A stretch of 64,000 nucleotides of DNA from Pectobacterium sp. CFBP8739. Its GTDB lineage: Bacteria > Pseudomonadota > Gammaproteobacteria > Enterobacterales > Enterobacteriaceae. Shown here one piece after another: positions 1-8,927 of this stretch. The stretch covers positions 124,001 to 188,000 of the forward strand of contig NZ_JACDRR010000011.1 of assembly GCF_013449375.1 (NCBI RefSeq), in the 5' to 3' direction. Positions within the stretch are counted from its first letter, which is position 1, and the number at the start of each line of letters is the position of its first letter. The notes beneath the pieces were generated by a model, which saw nothing but the letters and a program-made list of their open reading frames with translations, ran no database searches and had not been told where the DNA came from. Position numbers and translations under genes: made by a program.

Positions 1-1363
1 AACCGAGTAAAATACCGGTCAATGTGCCAATAATCCTCAACGTCAGCCGTCGTCGGGTGGCGTTATAGTTGGGCTGACAAACAAACAGGCTGGTTAGCAG
101 AATCCAGTAACCGTGCTGCATCCCCGTGATCTGAATCAACGTGTAGCCGCTACACAGCAGTACGGACATACGAATAGCATGACGGAACAGCGCCGACTGG
201 GGTGTCAGGTGTCGGCTAATGCGCAAGCGGATGTCGCTCCACCCCGTGATTTTGTCATCTGCCAGCGTGTTTTCTGGGTTATTTTCCTGCTCAATGGCCT
301 GTTCGGATTCGATCGTTGCCAACTGGGCATCAATCGCGCGCAGGTTATTTAATAAATAAGTAAGCGCTTTAATTTGCGCAGCGTCCGCCATATTGTTGGT
401 CGCGATGCGCGCAATAGCGGATTCAAGATGCACGAAAGCCCGTTCAAGGCGGCTGTCATGCTGATATTTTTGCTGTAGCAGAATGGATTGCGACAGCTGC
501 TGACAGGCTTTGGCTTGCATGCTAAGCAAGCGTTGAAAGCGGAATAAGACGTCGCTATAGCGCAGTTTTTCACGCAGTTGCGGATAGTAAACATGCGACG
601 AACTGGCCCGTTCATGAATATCCTGAGCGACAAAATAGTAGTGCAGCGTTTGGCGCGTCCCGCGTTGTCCTCGATCGCCACGCAGACGCGTTAACAACGA
701 AGACTTGGTCTGGTTAAGTATTGCAACCAACTGGCTGTTTGCCATAGCGACATCAATCAAGGGTTTGTCGGTTTCTTCTTCAATATCGGGATCGAATAGG
801 TTGGCTTTTGCATCCAGATAGCGCGCCAACTGCTGATAACACTGCGCAAGGTTGTCCTGCAACGGGCGGATAGGGAAGATCAGATGGCCGAACAGCGTGA
901 GCAGGTTGTACCACGAGGCGCCGATCAGCAGCATGATGGGCTGCTGATACCAGTTGTCGTAAAGAGAGATGCCCAGCATGGTGTAAATCGCGATCAGCAG
1001 TGCGCCGAATGCGATTGTCGCATAGCGCTGCCCTAATGCGCCGAGCAGAATAAAGCCGCAGGTCGATACTGCCAGACCAAACCCGAATAGCCAAGGATAG
1101 GGAAAAAGCAGTTCAATCGAAATAGAAGCGACAAAAAAACAAGCCAACGTAATGAACAGGTTACGTAGGCGCCCAGTGAGGCGATCGTCAAGGTCGGTGA
1201 GGGCGGCCGCGACGACGCCAAGCGTGACGGGAATGGTCGATGTTGGCTGACCTAACCACCAGGGAACTGCCGCCGCACCACTGAGTGCAATAAAGATACG
1301 AATGGTGTACAGCCAACTGCTATTGTACACATAGCGGCGAATTCCTGGGGCAAAGGTGAGCAA
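1..1363 (-). CDS. yccS: YccS/FUSC-family inner membrane protein (3' end outside window)
   Basis: This is the N-terminal ~454 residues of a YccS-type integral membrane protein of the FUSC (aromatic acid exporter-like) family; the gene runs off the left edge of the window, so the C-terminus is not seen. The reading frame is open from the start codon to base 1, checked at both ends. The N-terminus holds a cluster of hydrophobic segments, with short stretches such as IRIFIALSGAAAVPWWLG, followed by a long soluble helical region, and hydrophobic segments resume near the window edge. The start is a TTG with AAGGA 7 nt upstream, which aligns with the start of the E. coli protein. It lies just downstream of yccF on the same strand, 20 bp apart, so the two are probably co-transcribed. 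The transported substrate is unknown; the family assignment is secure, the function is not. Confidence 0.88.
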   Translation of the reverse strand, partial: MLTFAPGIRRYVYNSSWLYTIRIFIALSGAAAVPWWLGQPTSTIPVTLGVVAAALTDLDDRLTGRLRNLFITLACFFVASISIELLFPYPWLFGFGLAVSTCGFILLGALGQRYATIAFGALLIAIYTMLGISLYDNWYQQPIMLLIGASWYNLLTLFGHLIFPIRPLQDNLAQCYQQLARYLDAKANLFDPDIEEETDKPLIDVAMANSQLVAILNQTKSSLLTRLRGDRGQRGTRQTLHYYFVAQDIHERASSSHVYYPQLREKLRYSDVLFRFQRLLSMQAKACQQLSQSILLQQKYQHDSRLERAFVHLESAIARIATNNMADAAQIKALTYLLNNLRAIDAQLATIESEQAIEQENNPENTLADDKITGWSDIRLRISRHLTPQSALFRHAIRMSVLLCSGYTLIQITGMQHGYWILLTSLFVCQPNYNATRRRLTLRIIGTLTGILLG

Positions 1364-1383
1364 CGTAATATCCTTAGATGCCG

Positions 1384-1830
1384 TTAACGAAAGTGGCTGC
1401 GAGCATTATTTTCCCGCGCAGCCTGTGCAAGCTCGACGGAAACTACGCGACGTCCTACTGGCCACAGCGCGATGGCAGCGATCTTAAAATTGGCGATGCC
1501 AACGGGAATGCCAATGAGCGTAATACACTGCGCGATACCTGTAATGATGTGCGACAGGCAAAGCCACCAGCCAAAGAAAATAAACCAGAATATATTCAGC
1601 AGAGAGCCGCCGGCGTTGAGAATCGTGCTCTTTTCATCCGGTCGCAGTTCATCAACATGGATGGCCTCATTGCCATAAGGCAAGAGCGACAGCTTGGTGA
1701 TTTCCCAACATGAGCGTGTTAGCGGTAAGGTAAAAATCAGCAGCACGCTGACGACCGTCGCCAGAAGCCAGGCTAGTGTGGTGAAGAAACCACCTAATAC
1801 GAAGTTAAGGATATTCAACACAGTACGCAT
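1384..1830 (-). CDS. yccF: YccF-family inner membrane protein
   Basis: This small membrane protein of 148 residues belongs to the YccF family (DUF307 repeats). Two similar hydrophobic blocks are visible, residues ~4-33 and ~68-105, each followed by a polar stretch containing the family signature PLTRSCWEI and the repeat-like IPVGIANFKIAAIALWPVGR. The ATG at 1830 is preferred over an upstream in-frame start at 1908 because it matches the family N-terminus (MRTVLNILNF) and has AGGAGA at good spacing. It precedes yccS on the same strand and is divergent from helD. No biochemical function is established for this family. Confidence 0.9.
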   Translation of the reverse strand: MRTVLNILNFVLGGFFTTLAWLLATVVSVLLIFTLPLTRSCWEITKLSLLPYGNEAIHVDELRPDEKSTILNAGGSLLNIFWFIFFGWWLCLSHIITGIAQCITLIGIPVGIANFKIAAIALWPVGRRVVSVELAQAARENNARSHFR

Positions 1831-2028
1831 AATCTCTCCTGCACGTGTAAGGTAACCCGATAAAGTAACCAAACTCGCTGATGGTAAAAGAATTATCACA
1901 TTAAGCATTAGGATATTCTAACCTGTTTTTAAGGCTAGAGCGTGAAGTCTGATAACGGGTAAACTAGGAAATAGATAAACGACGAAAAATGGACGAATAA
2001 CCTCTCATATAGTCATGGCGCGAACATC

Positions 2029-4086
2029 ATGGAACTGAAATCCACCTCGTTAGGTAAACATCTGGCCCAGCATCCTTACAACCGGGTGCGGTTACTGAAT
2101 GCCGGTGTCGAAGTGAGTGGCGATAAACATCAATACCTGATCCCCTTTAATCAACTGCTGGGCATTCACTGTAAAAGAGGGCTGGTGTGGGGAGAGCTGG
2201 AATTTGAATTGCCAGCCGAGAAAGTGGTGCGCTTGCACGGAACAGAATGGCAGGAAACGCAGGCTTTTTACCGCCATCTTCTCAAGTCTTGGCTTGACTG
2301 GAGCGAGGAGATGAGTCTGATTAGCGCGGAGGTTTTGCAGCGTCAAACGGACAGTATTCAAACACTGACGCAGCAGGATAAGTGGTTTAGCCGTCAGGCG
2401 CTGTCAACGTTGCAGAAGGCCGTCCGCGACTCTCTGGAAGCGCTGCCTTTACCTGTTTCCAGACTTGAAACCTTTGACAACTGCCGTGATAACTACCGTG
2501 ACTGTTTGCGTTGGCTTGAGCTGGGTGATGATATGCGCACTGCGGCGAATCAGGCATGGATGGATCGCACGTTGGTGGCAGAGCAGTCTTTCTTTGAAAC
2601 GGTGGAGAGTTCGCCATTAAACGTGTCGCAGAGTAAGGCTGTGATAAATGGCGAAGAAGACGTACTGGTTCTGGCAGGGGCTGGCAGCGGGAAAACCTCC
2701 GTGCTGGTGGCTCGGGCGGCGTGGTTAATGCATCGACAGGAGGCCACACCCGATCAAATTTTGCTACTGGCATTTGGTCGTAAAGCGGCAGAAGAGATGA
2801 ACGAGCGCATTCAGGAACGGCTCCACACGGACGACATTCAGGCCAAGACGTTCCATGCACTGGCATTGCACATCATTCAGCAGGCTAGCCGTAAGGCTCC
2901 GATAATAAGCCAGTTGGAAAGCGATGCGAAACGGCGTCGGGAGCTGCTGATTTCTCACTGGCAGCAGCAGTGTGCAGAGAAGAAAACGCAGGCTAACGGG
3001 TGGCGGCGTTGGTTAACAGAAGAGCTGGAGTGGGATGTGCCAGAAGGCGACTTCTGGAATGACGCGAAGTTGGCGGGTCGACTGGCCGGGCGACTGGAGC
3101 GCTGGCTAGGGTTGATGCGTATGCACGGCGGTAGCCAGAGCGACATGGTTGAGCTAGCGCCAGAATCCATTCGGGCCGAATTTCAGCAGCGTGTTCGCCT
3201 GATGGCGCCACTATTGAAAGCTTGGAAAAAGGCTCTTAAGGATGAAAACGCGGTCGATTTCTCCGGCCTCATCCATCAGGCTGTAAACCTGCTGGATAAA
3301 GGACGTTTTGTTAGCCCTTGGAAACACATTCTGGTGGACGAATTCCAGGATATTTCGCCACAGCGTGCGAACCTGCTGGCAGCACTGCGCCGACAGAATA
3401 GTCGTACCTGTCTTTTTGCTGTAGGGGATGACTGGCAGGCCATTTACCGCTTTAGCGGTGCTGAACTGACGTTGACGACGGGCTTTGAAGAGCATTTCGG
3501 CGTAGGCGAGCAGTGCGCGCTGGATACCACCTATCGTTTTAATGAGCGGGTTGGTGAAATCGCTAACACGTTCATACAGCAAAATCCGTATCAACTGAAG
3601 AAACCGCTTAATAGCCTGAGTAAGGGGGATAAAAAAGCGGTGACGATCCTACCTCAGGAGCAGCTTGAGCCACTTTTGGATAAATTGAGCGGCTTTGTGA
3701 AAGCGGATGAGCGCATTCTCGTGCTTGCCCGTTACCATCATTTACGTCCTGCTATTTTGGATAAGGCCGTGACCAAATGGCCAAATTTGCACATTGATTT
3801 CATGACCGTACATGCCAGTAAAGGGCAGCAGGCGGAGTACGTCATCATTGTGGGTATGCATGGAGGGAAAGACGGCTTCCCCGCGCCGGCAAGGGAATCT
3901 GTGGTTGAGAGAGTGCTGTTACCTGAACCGGAAGATTTCCCCGATGCGGAAGAGCGTCGCCTACTGTATGTGGCGTTGACGAGAGCGAAACATCGCGTCT
4001 GGTTGCTACAGGATGTGGCGAATCCATCGGTGTTTATTGAGCATCTTCATCGCTTAGGGGTACCGACGCAGCGTAAGCCGGGATAA
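2029..4086 (+). CDS. helD: DNA helicase IV (UvrD/Rep superfamily 1)
   Basis: The 685-residue protein is a superfamily 1 3'-5' DNA helicase, close in length and sequence to E. coli HelD (684 residues). Visible motifs are Walker A LAGAGSGKT at about residues 215-223, helicase motif II in LVDEFQDISPQR around 435-446, motif III GDDWQAIYRFSGA, and motifs V/VI in VHASKGQQAEYVIIVG and LLYVALTRAKHRVW near the C-terminus. The N-terminal ~200 residues are the HelD-specific extension. HelD is an ATP-driven translocase linked to recombination (RecF-type pathways) in E. coli. The gene stands alone on the plus strand, divergent from yccF and convergent with mgsA, the same arrangement as in E. coli. Confidence 0.96.
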   Translation: MELKSTSLGKHLAQHPYNRVRLLNAGVEVSGDKHQYLIPFNQLLGIHCKRGLVWGELEFELPAEKVVRLHGTEWQETQAFYRHLLKSWLDWSEEMSLISAEVLQRQTDSIQTLTQQDKWFSRQALSTLQKAVRDSLEALPLPVSRLETFDNCRDNYRDCLRWLELGDDMRTAANQAWMDRTLVAEQSFFETVESSPLNVSQSKAVINGEEDVLVLAGAGSGKTSVLVARAAWLMHRQEATPDQILLLAFGRKAAEEMNERIQERLHTDDIQAKTFHALALHIIQQASRKAPIISQLESDAKRRRELLISHWQQQCAEKKTQANGWRRWLTEELEWDVPEGDFWNDAKLAGRLAGRLERWLGLMRMHGGSQSDMVELAPESIRAEFQQRVRLMAPLLKAWKKALKDENAVDFSGLIHQAVNLLDKGRFVSPWKHILVDEFQDISPQRANLLAALRRQNSRTCLFAVGDDWQAIYRFSGAELTLTTGFEEHFGVGEQCALDTTYRFNERVGEIANTFIQQNPYQLKKPLNSLSKGDKKAVTILPQEQLEPLLDKLSGFVKADERILVLARYHHLRPAILDKAVTKWPNLHIDFMTVHASKGQQAEYVIIVGMHGGKDGFPAPARESVVERVLLPEPEDFPDAEERRLLYVALTRAKHRVWLLQDVANPSVFIEHLHRLGVPTQRKPG

Positions 4087-4119
4087 CGAAAAGCAAAAGT
4101 AGAGAAGTAGGGCAGCAGA

Positions 4120-4152
4120 GACCAGCGTCGACCGTGTGGCACGCCGCTGGTC
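4120..4152. terminator. Hairpin between convergent helD and mgsA
   Basis: Perfect 8-bp arms GACCAGCG/CGCTGGTC enclose a 17-nt loop between the stop codons of helD and mgsA. There is no clear U-run on either side, so it may work with Rho or only protect mRNA 3' ends. Confidence 0.5.
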
Positions 4153-4170
4153 CATGGTGATGCGCGGTTA

Positions 4171-4629
4171 TTATTTCAGGCGCTCTTGCAGATAGCGCTG
4201 ATAATCAGGGATGGTTATCTGTACGGATTCTTTAAATAGCGCAGAGTTGACCAAGAAATCCGCTGTTGCACGGTTGGTAGCTACGGGAATGTTCCAAACG
4301 GTAGCCAGCCTCAGCAATGCCTTTACATCAGGGTCGTGTGGTACGGCGTTTAGTGGATCCCAAAAGAAGATCATCAAATCGATTTTTCCTTCGGAAATGA
4401 GGGCTCCAACCTGTTGATCCCCTCCCATTGGCCCGCTCAGCATGCTTTTTACGGGCAGACCCGTATTTAACTGAATCAGGTTCCCGGTGGTTCCGGTGGC
4501 GTAAAGCGTGTGCTCTTTGAGCTGTTCTTTATTCGTACCAACCCAATCCAACAGGGATTGTTTACAGTGGTCGTGAGCTACCAGCGCAATATGTTTCTGC
4601 GCGGCGATGGTACGGGTGGTGAACTCCAT
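4171..4629 (-). CDS. mgsA: Methylglyoxal synthase
   Basis: Methylglyoxal synthase converts dihydroxyacetone phosphate to methylglyoxal and phosphate, the overflow bypass of lower glycolysis. The 152-residue product has the family length and signatures: VAHDHCK near residues 17-23, the phosphate-binding stretch [15 protein letters not shown] with the catalytic-region Asp, and [18 protein letters not shown]. The ATG at 4629 is chosen over an in-frame ATG 15 nt upstream because AAGGA lies 7 nt before it and it matches the E. coli N-terminus. Sits between helD and yccT as in E. coli. Well supported. Confidence 0.95.
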   Translation of the reverse strand: MEFTTRTIAAQKHIALVAHDHCKQSLLDWVGTNKEQLKEHTLYATGTTGNLIQLNTGLPVKSMLSGPMGGDQQVGALISEGKIDLMIFFWDPLNAVPHDPDVKALLRLATVWNIPVATNRATADFLVNSALFKESVQITIPDYQRYLQERLK

Positions 4630-4766
4630 GGTTACGTCCTTCAATCTGGTGTAGTAAAGCTGACGCTAGGGTACAGACAGATTACGGAAACGCTGTTTCG
4701 GTGCAAAGCGATAAAAGCAGGAAAAGGCGAACGGGTATCAAAAATCTGATGCAACTGCGCGTAAAA

Positions 4767-5291
4767 TCACCAGGTTACGGATTCATTCAGCGCGGTGGCA
4801 AAGCCTGCAACGGAAGCGCCTTTCGCCGCTGCGTTGTATTCCGACATCTTCCGCTCTATATCGAGCAGCTCATTGTCAGCGATGACAAGCGCATCGGTAC
4901 GCACGAAGATTGCCTGATTTTTTTCATCAAGCAATTGATATTGAGGCTGGGCAGTGAAAGTTTTGCGATCTTCAAGGGTGTGCAACGGCGGTAGTTTAAA
5001 CGACACCGATGCCACTTTTTCCGTGTTAAACGCCGCAATAAACGTGGAAGGAAAATAGGTGACTGGCGCACCGGTTTGGGCATCAATCGTATCGACAACT
5101 TTGAACAGAATCTGGTGTTGCCCACTGCCAAGTTCGAGACTATCGGCACCTTTTAGCAACGAACCTGACATTCTCTGCCCGTCAACCATTAGGAGATCGA
5201 TTTTCTGATCTAATTTCAACGTTGTTGCCGCGATTGCAGAAGCGCTGAAACCTGCAATAAAGAGACAGACAGTGATGAAGCCGAATTTCAT
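4767..5291 (-). CDS. yccT: YccT/CsgI-family (DUF2057) periplasmic protein, short form
   Basis: This is a secreted protein of 174 residues with a signal peptide (about residues 1-21, cleavage after ASAIA). The mature part begins TTLKLDQKIDLLMVDG and contains SLLKGADSLELGSGQHQILFKV, which aligns with the E. coli YccT/CsgI N-terminal two thirds. The E. coli protein is about 220 residues; this one stops soon after the region aligning with its PQFATMM segment, so it lacks the last ~45 residues. The DNA downstream shows no continuation of the family in another frame, so this looks like a natural short form, not a fresh frameshift. The start at MKFGF is chosen because it opens the signal peptide; an in-frame ATG 27 nt upstream is less likely. 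E. coli CsgI is reported to affect curli assembly; whether that holds here is unknown. Confidence 0.82.
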   Translation of the reverse strand: MKFGFITVCLFIAGFSASAIAATTLKLDQKIDLLMVDGQRMSGSLLKGADSLELGSGQHQILFKVVDTIDAQTGAPVTYFPSTFIAAFNTEKVASVSFKLPPLHTLEDRKTFTAQPQYQLLDEKNQAIFVRTDALVIADNELLDIERKMSEYNAAAKGASVAGFATALNESVTW

Positions 5292-5484
5292 AATTTTCCC
5301 AAATGGCACGTAACCCAAATATTGTTGAGGAATTGTCTGAATGTGTCAAAGGTTTCAATTTGAAATAGGCTGTTATGGCATTTTTCGTTCTATACGATAC
5401 AGACTGCGGGCTTTTAAGCCATTTTCTGCGATTCGTAGAATGTGCGATACACTGTAATAAATCACGCAAGAGAGGCTGAATAGC

Positions 5485-5898
5485 ATGAATGACAGTGATA
5501 TTGAATCTGTATTGAAAACGGTCAAAACCATTGCACTCGTGGGAGCTAGCGATAATCCGTCCCGTCCGAGTTATGGCGTGATGGCATATTTGCTTGAGCA
5601 GGGATATGACGTTATTCCCGTTAGCCCCAAACTGGCCGGGCATACGCTTTTGGGTCAAAAAACGTATGCCAACTTGGCGGATATTCCTAAACCGGTTGAT
5701 ATGGTTGATGTCTTTCGCCAGCCGGAAGCGGCTTATGAGATCGCCAAGGAGTCCATCGCCATTGGCGCTAGCGTTCTGTGGCTACAGATCGGCGTTATTA
5801 ATGAGCAAGCGGCAATTTTGGCTCATGATGCCGGACTGAAAGTCGTAATGGATCGTTGCCCGAAAATTGAAATTCCACGGCTAGGTCTGGGTAAATAA
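5485..5898 (+). CDS. yccU: YccU CoA-binding domain protein
   Basis: This 137-residue protein is made of one CoA-binding (Rossmann-type) domain, like the N-terminal domain of succinyl-CoA synthetase alpha subunit. It shows VALVGASDNPSRPSYGVM near residues 16-34, YDVIPVSPKLAG, and the ending VMDRCPKIEIPRLGLGK. Length equals that of E. coli YccU. The ATG follows an AGAGG ribosome binding site. It is divergent from yccT and convergent with hspQ. No enzymatic role has been established; it is presumed to be a nucleotide- or CoA-binding protein. Confidence 0.93.
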   Translation: MNDSDIESVLKTVKTIALVGASDNPSRPSYGVMAYLLEQGYDVIPVSPKLAGHTLLGQKTYANLADIPKPVDMVDVFRQPEAAYEIAKESIAIGASVLWLQIGVINEQAAILAHDAGLKVVMDRCPKIEIPRLGLGK

Positions 5899-5927
5899 AA
5901 ACGTGGGGAAATAAGTCACAGGTGCTG

Positions 5928-5954
5928 GGCGATGTTGAGTATTACAACATCGCC
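5928..5954. terminator. Bidirectional hairpin between yccU and hspQ
   Basis: Perfect 10-bp arms GGCGATGTTG/CAACATCGCC with a 7-nt loop lie between two convergent genes and are followed on the plus strand by AATATTT. Likely serves yccU, possibly both genes. Confidence 0.65.
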
Positions 5955-5974
5955 AATATTTGCCTTCGGGAAAG

Positions 5975-6379
<405 letters not shown>

Positions 6380-6523
6380 TCAAGCGATGTGTTCGTTAGT
6401 GAATCACTGGTTGAACACATTATTAACAGTATGGTGTAAATTTTTAGAAGATACACCCCTGCTAATGAAATGTTGTTTAGCCTCTCGGGGTGAAAAGGGG
6501 AGGAAGATGAAAGAGGGAAGCAG

Positions 6524-6802
6524 ATGGTAAAGATAGCAACGGTCGCCTATGTCTATGGCATGGTTCAGGGTGTCGGGTTTCGCTACAACACGCAGCATCA
6601 GGCCAGACGACTTGGGCTCAGTGGGTATGCGCGCAATTGCGATGATGGCAGCGTGGAAGTGGTGGCAAATGGCGAACCTCATGCGGTAGAGGCGTTGATT
6701 GAGTGGCTAAAGCAAGGTGGCCCACGAAGCGCCAGAGTGGATAGGGTGCTTATTGAGCCACACGGCAAGACGGACTATGAGAGTTTTACTATCCGCTATT
6801 GA
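6524..6802 (+). CDS. acyP: Acylphosphatase
   Basis: A 92-residue acylphosphatase (YccX), which hydrolyses carboxyl-phosphate bonds in small acyl phosphates. The active-site signature [15 protein letters not shown] (with the catalytic Arg in GFRY) is at about residues 15-29, and the second signature [17 protein letters not shown], with the catalytic Asn, is at about 34-50. The C-terminus FTIRY is typical. GGAAG precedes the ATG. Convergent with tusE with 12 bp between stop codons, as in E. coli. Confidence 0.95.
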   Translation: MVKIATVAYVYGMVQGVGFRYNTQHQARRLGLSGYARNCDDGSVEVVANGEPHAVEALIEWLKQGGPRSARVDRVLIEPHGKTDYESFTIRY

Positions 6803-6814
6803 AGCCGAGCAATG

Positions 6815-7144
6815 CTAGATGCATTTGACCGGTTTGGGTAAGCCGGCAATTTTCGTTGCCTGCTTTGCGGGGCCTTTGGGGAAAAGTTTGTACAGGTAGC
6901 GGCTATTCCCTTTCTCTTCGCCATACTTTTGAGCCATCGCTTTAACTAGCATGCGTATCGCGGGTGATGTATTAAATTCCTGATAAAAATTTCGTACAAA
7001 CCGGACAACTTCCCAATGCGGTTCAGTTAGCGTGATGCCTTCCTGCTCTGCTAACACGTGAGCCAATGCTTCACTCCACGCGGTGCTATCCATTAGGTAA
7101 CCTTGCGCGTCTGTTGCGATTGTGCGTCCTTCAAACTCCAACAT
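6815..7144 (-). CDS. tusE: Sulfurtransferase TusE (DsrC family)
   Basis: TusE is the last carrier of the TusABCDE sulfur relay and hands persulfide sulfur to MnmA for 2-thiouridine synthesis at the wobble base of tRNAs for Lys, Glu and Gln. The 109-residue product has the family length, the [23 protein letters not shown] helix block (broken here for length: WEVVRFVR then [10 protein letters not shown]) and the conserved C-terminal [19 protein letters not shown], whose penultimate Cys carries the persulfide. Monocistronic, between acyP and yccA, matching E. coli order. Confidence 0.95.
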   Translation of the reverse strand: MLEFEGRTIATDAQGYLMDSTAWSEALAHVLAEQEGITLTEPHWEVVRFVRNFYQEFNTSPAIRMLVKAMAQKYGEEKGNSRYLYKLFPKGPAKQATKIAGLPKPVKCI

Positions 7145-7206
7145 CTTCTCTCCACCAGCGATAAATCAGCCCGCAGTTTAGCAAATTTTTCTGTCTGCGC
7201 CGGAAT

Positions 7207-7231
7207 AAAAAAAAGCCCCGACAGGGGCTTT
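7207..7231 (-). terminator. Rho-independent terminator of yccA
   Basis: Stem AAAGCCCC/GGGGCTTT with a 4-nt loop; on the minus strand it is followed by a run of T. It lies 24 bp after the yccA stop codon. Confidence 0.88.
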
Positions 7232-7254
7232 CTCGGTGTGGCGATAAATAAAAT

Positions 7255-7914
7255 TTAGTCGTTACGCATAATGCCCAGAATGCTCAACAGGCTAACGAAG
7301 ATATTGTAGATCGCGACATACAGGCTAACTGTTGCTCGGATGTAGTTGGTTTCGCCACCGTGGATGATGTTACTCGTTTCCCACAGGATGGCACCCGCAG
7401 AGAACAGAATAAACAGGGCGCTGATTGCCAGATGTAATGCCGGAATTTGCAAGAACAGATTGGCGATGACGGCAACAATCAGAACCACGAATCCTGCCAT
7501 CATCATGCCTGACAGGAAGGACATATCCTTACGTGTCGTTAAGACATAGGCTGAACAGCAGAAGAACACCAGTGCCGTGCCGCCCAGCGCCAGCATGATA
7601 ATGTCGCCTGCGCCGGAGGAAATCAGTGAGCTTAAAATCGGACCCAGCGTATAACCCATAAACCCAGTCAGGGCGAACGCAGCCAGAATACCCGCAGGGC
7701 TGTTGGCCAGCTTGTGCGTCAGGAACATCAGGCCATAAAACCCGACCAGCATCAGAATAAAGCCTGGGGTAGGCAGATTAAGTACGGTACTTGCCGTTGC
7801 GGTAACGGCGGAAAAACCCAGCGTCAGCGACAGCAGGAAATAGGTGTTGCGCAGCACTTTGTGCGTGCTGAGTAGTGAGCTTTCTCGGGTAGAAGAAACA
7901 ACAATACGATCCAT
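7255..7914 (-). CDS. yccA: BAX inhibitor-1 family protein YccA, modulator of FtsH
   Basis: The 219-residue integral membrane protein belongs to the Bax inhibitor-1/YccA family. Seven hydrophobic segments can be followed from about residue 24 onward ([19 protein letters not shown] through [18 protein letters not shown] near the end). In E. coli YccA is both a substrate and a modulator of the membrane protease FtsH and helps cells survive jammed Sec translocons. The N-terminus [25 protein letters not shown] matches the family in spirit (cytosolic, substrate tag region). It is followed by its own terminator and lies upstream of, and divergent from, serT. Confidence 0.94.
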   Translation of the reverse strand: MDRIVVSSTRESSLLSTHKVLRNTYFLLSLTLGFSAVTATASTVLNLPTPGFILMLVGFYGLMFLTHKLANSPAGILAAFALTGFMGYTLGPILSSLISSGAGDIIMLALGGTALVFFCCSAYVLTTRKDMSFLSGMMMAGFVVLIVAVIANLFLQIPALHLAISALFILFSAGAILWETSNIIHGGETNYIRATVSLYVAIYNIFVSLLSILGIMRND

Positions 7915-8160
7915 ATCAGCGACTCTCTCTTCAGGGTGCTATTATCCAACGTCAAAGAGTAAATAGTTACATGACGTTATTAAAGAGGGTTTACCCTTCT
8001 TTACGCTGCAAATTGTTCATCCATCGAGTCTGTGCTCGTGTTTTGTTCTGTGATTTTTAAGGGCGGGAGATAAGTTGCGCTATTTTATCTATTGTGTGAC
8101 GGTTTTGCGTTCAAATGCACTGCGGTAGATTATTTTTCAGGCAATTGAGCGCGGTGATGC

Positions 8161-8189
8161 TTTACAAGATCTCATTCACTGTTTATAGT
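8161..8189 (+). promoter_or_regulatory. Sigma-70 promoter of serT
   Basis: TTTACA, a 17-bp spacer and TATAGT lie just before the tRNA, giving a predicted start about 5 nt before the mature 5' end. Seen directly; activity is inferred. Confidence 0.75.
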
Positions 8190-8201
8190 TCGCTTCATTG
8201 C

Positions 8202-8289
8202 GGAGGAGTGGCCGAGTGGTTGAAGGCACCGGTCTTGAAAACCGGCGACGCGAAAGTGTTCTAGAGTTCGAATCTCTACTCCTCCGCCA
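8202..8289 (+). tRNA. serT: tRNA-Ser (anticodon UGA)
   Basis: An 88-nt class II tRNA gene with encoded CCA. The acceptor stem is GGAGGAG/CTCCTCC with discriminator G. The anticodon stem-loop is CCGGT-CTTGAAA-ACCGG with anticodon TGA at 8236-8238, the T-arm contains GTTCGAATC, and the long variable arm (ACGC/GTGT around GAAA, one G-U pair) is typical of tRNA-Ser. It occupies the same place after yccA as serT in E. coli. It reads UCA and, by wobble, other UCN serine codons. Confidence 0.98.
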
Positions 8290-8298
8290 AAAAAATTC

Positions 8299-8331
8299 AA
8301 CGAGTTAGCTTAGGCTGGCTCGTTTTTTTTT
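8299..8331 (+). terminator. Rho-independent terminator of serT
   Basis: Arms AACGAG/CTCGTT with a 14-nt loop are followed by nine T residues, 9 bp after the tRNA. Confidence 0.82.
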
Positions 8332-8672
8332 GTTATCTGAACCAACAAGTGTTTTTACCTTGCATCACTGATGCGGCTATTGTCCGTAACGACATTCATA
8401 TTGAATCAGTATGAGCGTGTAGCGACGCTGTAGTGCGAATTTATCCCTTAGATAATTCATTCAGAAATGAATATTAACGATTGGTAAAATAAATAGGTAT
8501 CGCGTTCTTCGTCATCAATAAATGAATAGCTGCTGGCCGTAAATAATAACGCAATAAATATCTATGCTATTTATTGCGGGCATATCCATAACTGGCGGTA
8601 TGCATTAAATAGCATTCTGGCCGAGAAAACATAAACGTTACGGAAAACGATAAAGTAGTGCCTGAACGTGGA
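8332..8672. other. Intergenic stretch after serT
   Basis: No gene is supported here. The DNA is AT-rich with several short palindromes. The strongest one is listed separately at 8550-8578. I see no integrase, insertion sequence or obvious repeat of the tRNA 3' end, although 3' flanks of tRNA genes are common insertion points. Confidence 0.5.
8550..8578 (-). terminator. Hairpin downstream of the YmgB-like gene
   Basis: Perfect 10-bp arms CGCAATAAAT/ATTTATTGCG with a 9-nt loop. Read on the minus strand it is followed by GTTATTATTT, so it could terminate the YmgB-like gene 94 bp upstream. AT-rich stem, hence only moderate confidence. Confidence 0.45.
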
Positions 8673-8927
8673 TTAAATCAGGAAGTCGTCCTGAGTTTTA
8701 TAAACCACCAACTCCAACAATGCGCGATATTTCTCCTGAAAAGCGGCATTGGCTTCTGTTTCAATCTTGTGAACTAATTTCGCGATGATGGCTTTGTTAC
8801 TGACGGAATGGCCGGATTGAATGATCTCTTCGACAATGTTACCGAGCATTTCCATGTCGCTGATCCGAGAATCAAGACCGAGAGCGTCAGATATCGGGAG
8901 CTCATTTTTGGGCACCTCTGAATGCAT
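8673..8927 (-). CDS. YmgB/AriR-like biofilm/acid-response connector protein
   Basis: This 84-residue acidic helical protein resembles the YmgA/YmgB(AriR)/YcgZ family. The pattern MLGNIVEEIIQSGHSVSNKA followed by IIAKLVHKIETE and ending in a helix and DDFL parallels the YmgB layout (helix, SGD-x-VNNK turn, helix with LIHSLET, terminal TADDM). The ATG at 8927 is chosen because GGGAGGA stands just upstream; an in-frame start at 9008 would add a Cys/Arg-rich segment unlike the family. In E. coli these small proteins connect blue-light/c-di-GMP and Rcs signalling to biofilm and acid resistance. The resemblance is to pattern and length and is modest. It is a single gene, opposite to its neighbours. 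Confidence 0.6.
   Translation of the reverse strand: MHSEVPKNELPISDALGLDSRISDMEMLGNIVEEIIQSGHSVSNKAIIAKLVHKIETEANAAFQEKYRALLELVVYKTQDDFLI

Noticed and set aside
113-681. Short frames within the yccS region
   Set aside because: The yccS frame is open to the window edge and explains this stretch; the others are out of frame.
5182-5658. 158-codon minus-strand frame across the yccT-yccU gap
   Set aside because: Overlaps two well-supported genes in the wrong frame or strand and has no ribosome site or family features.
8202-8331. Attachment site of an integrated phage or island at serT
   Set aside because: The tRNA is intact, but no integrase gene or second copy of its 3' end was noticed in the window.
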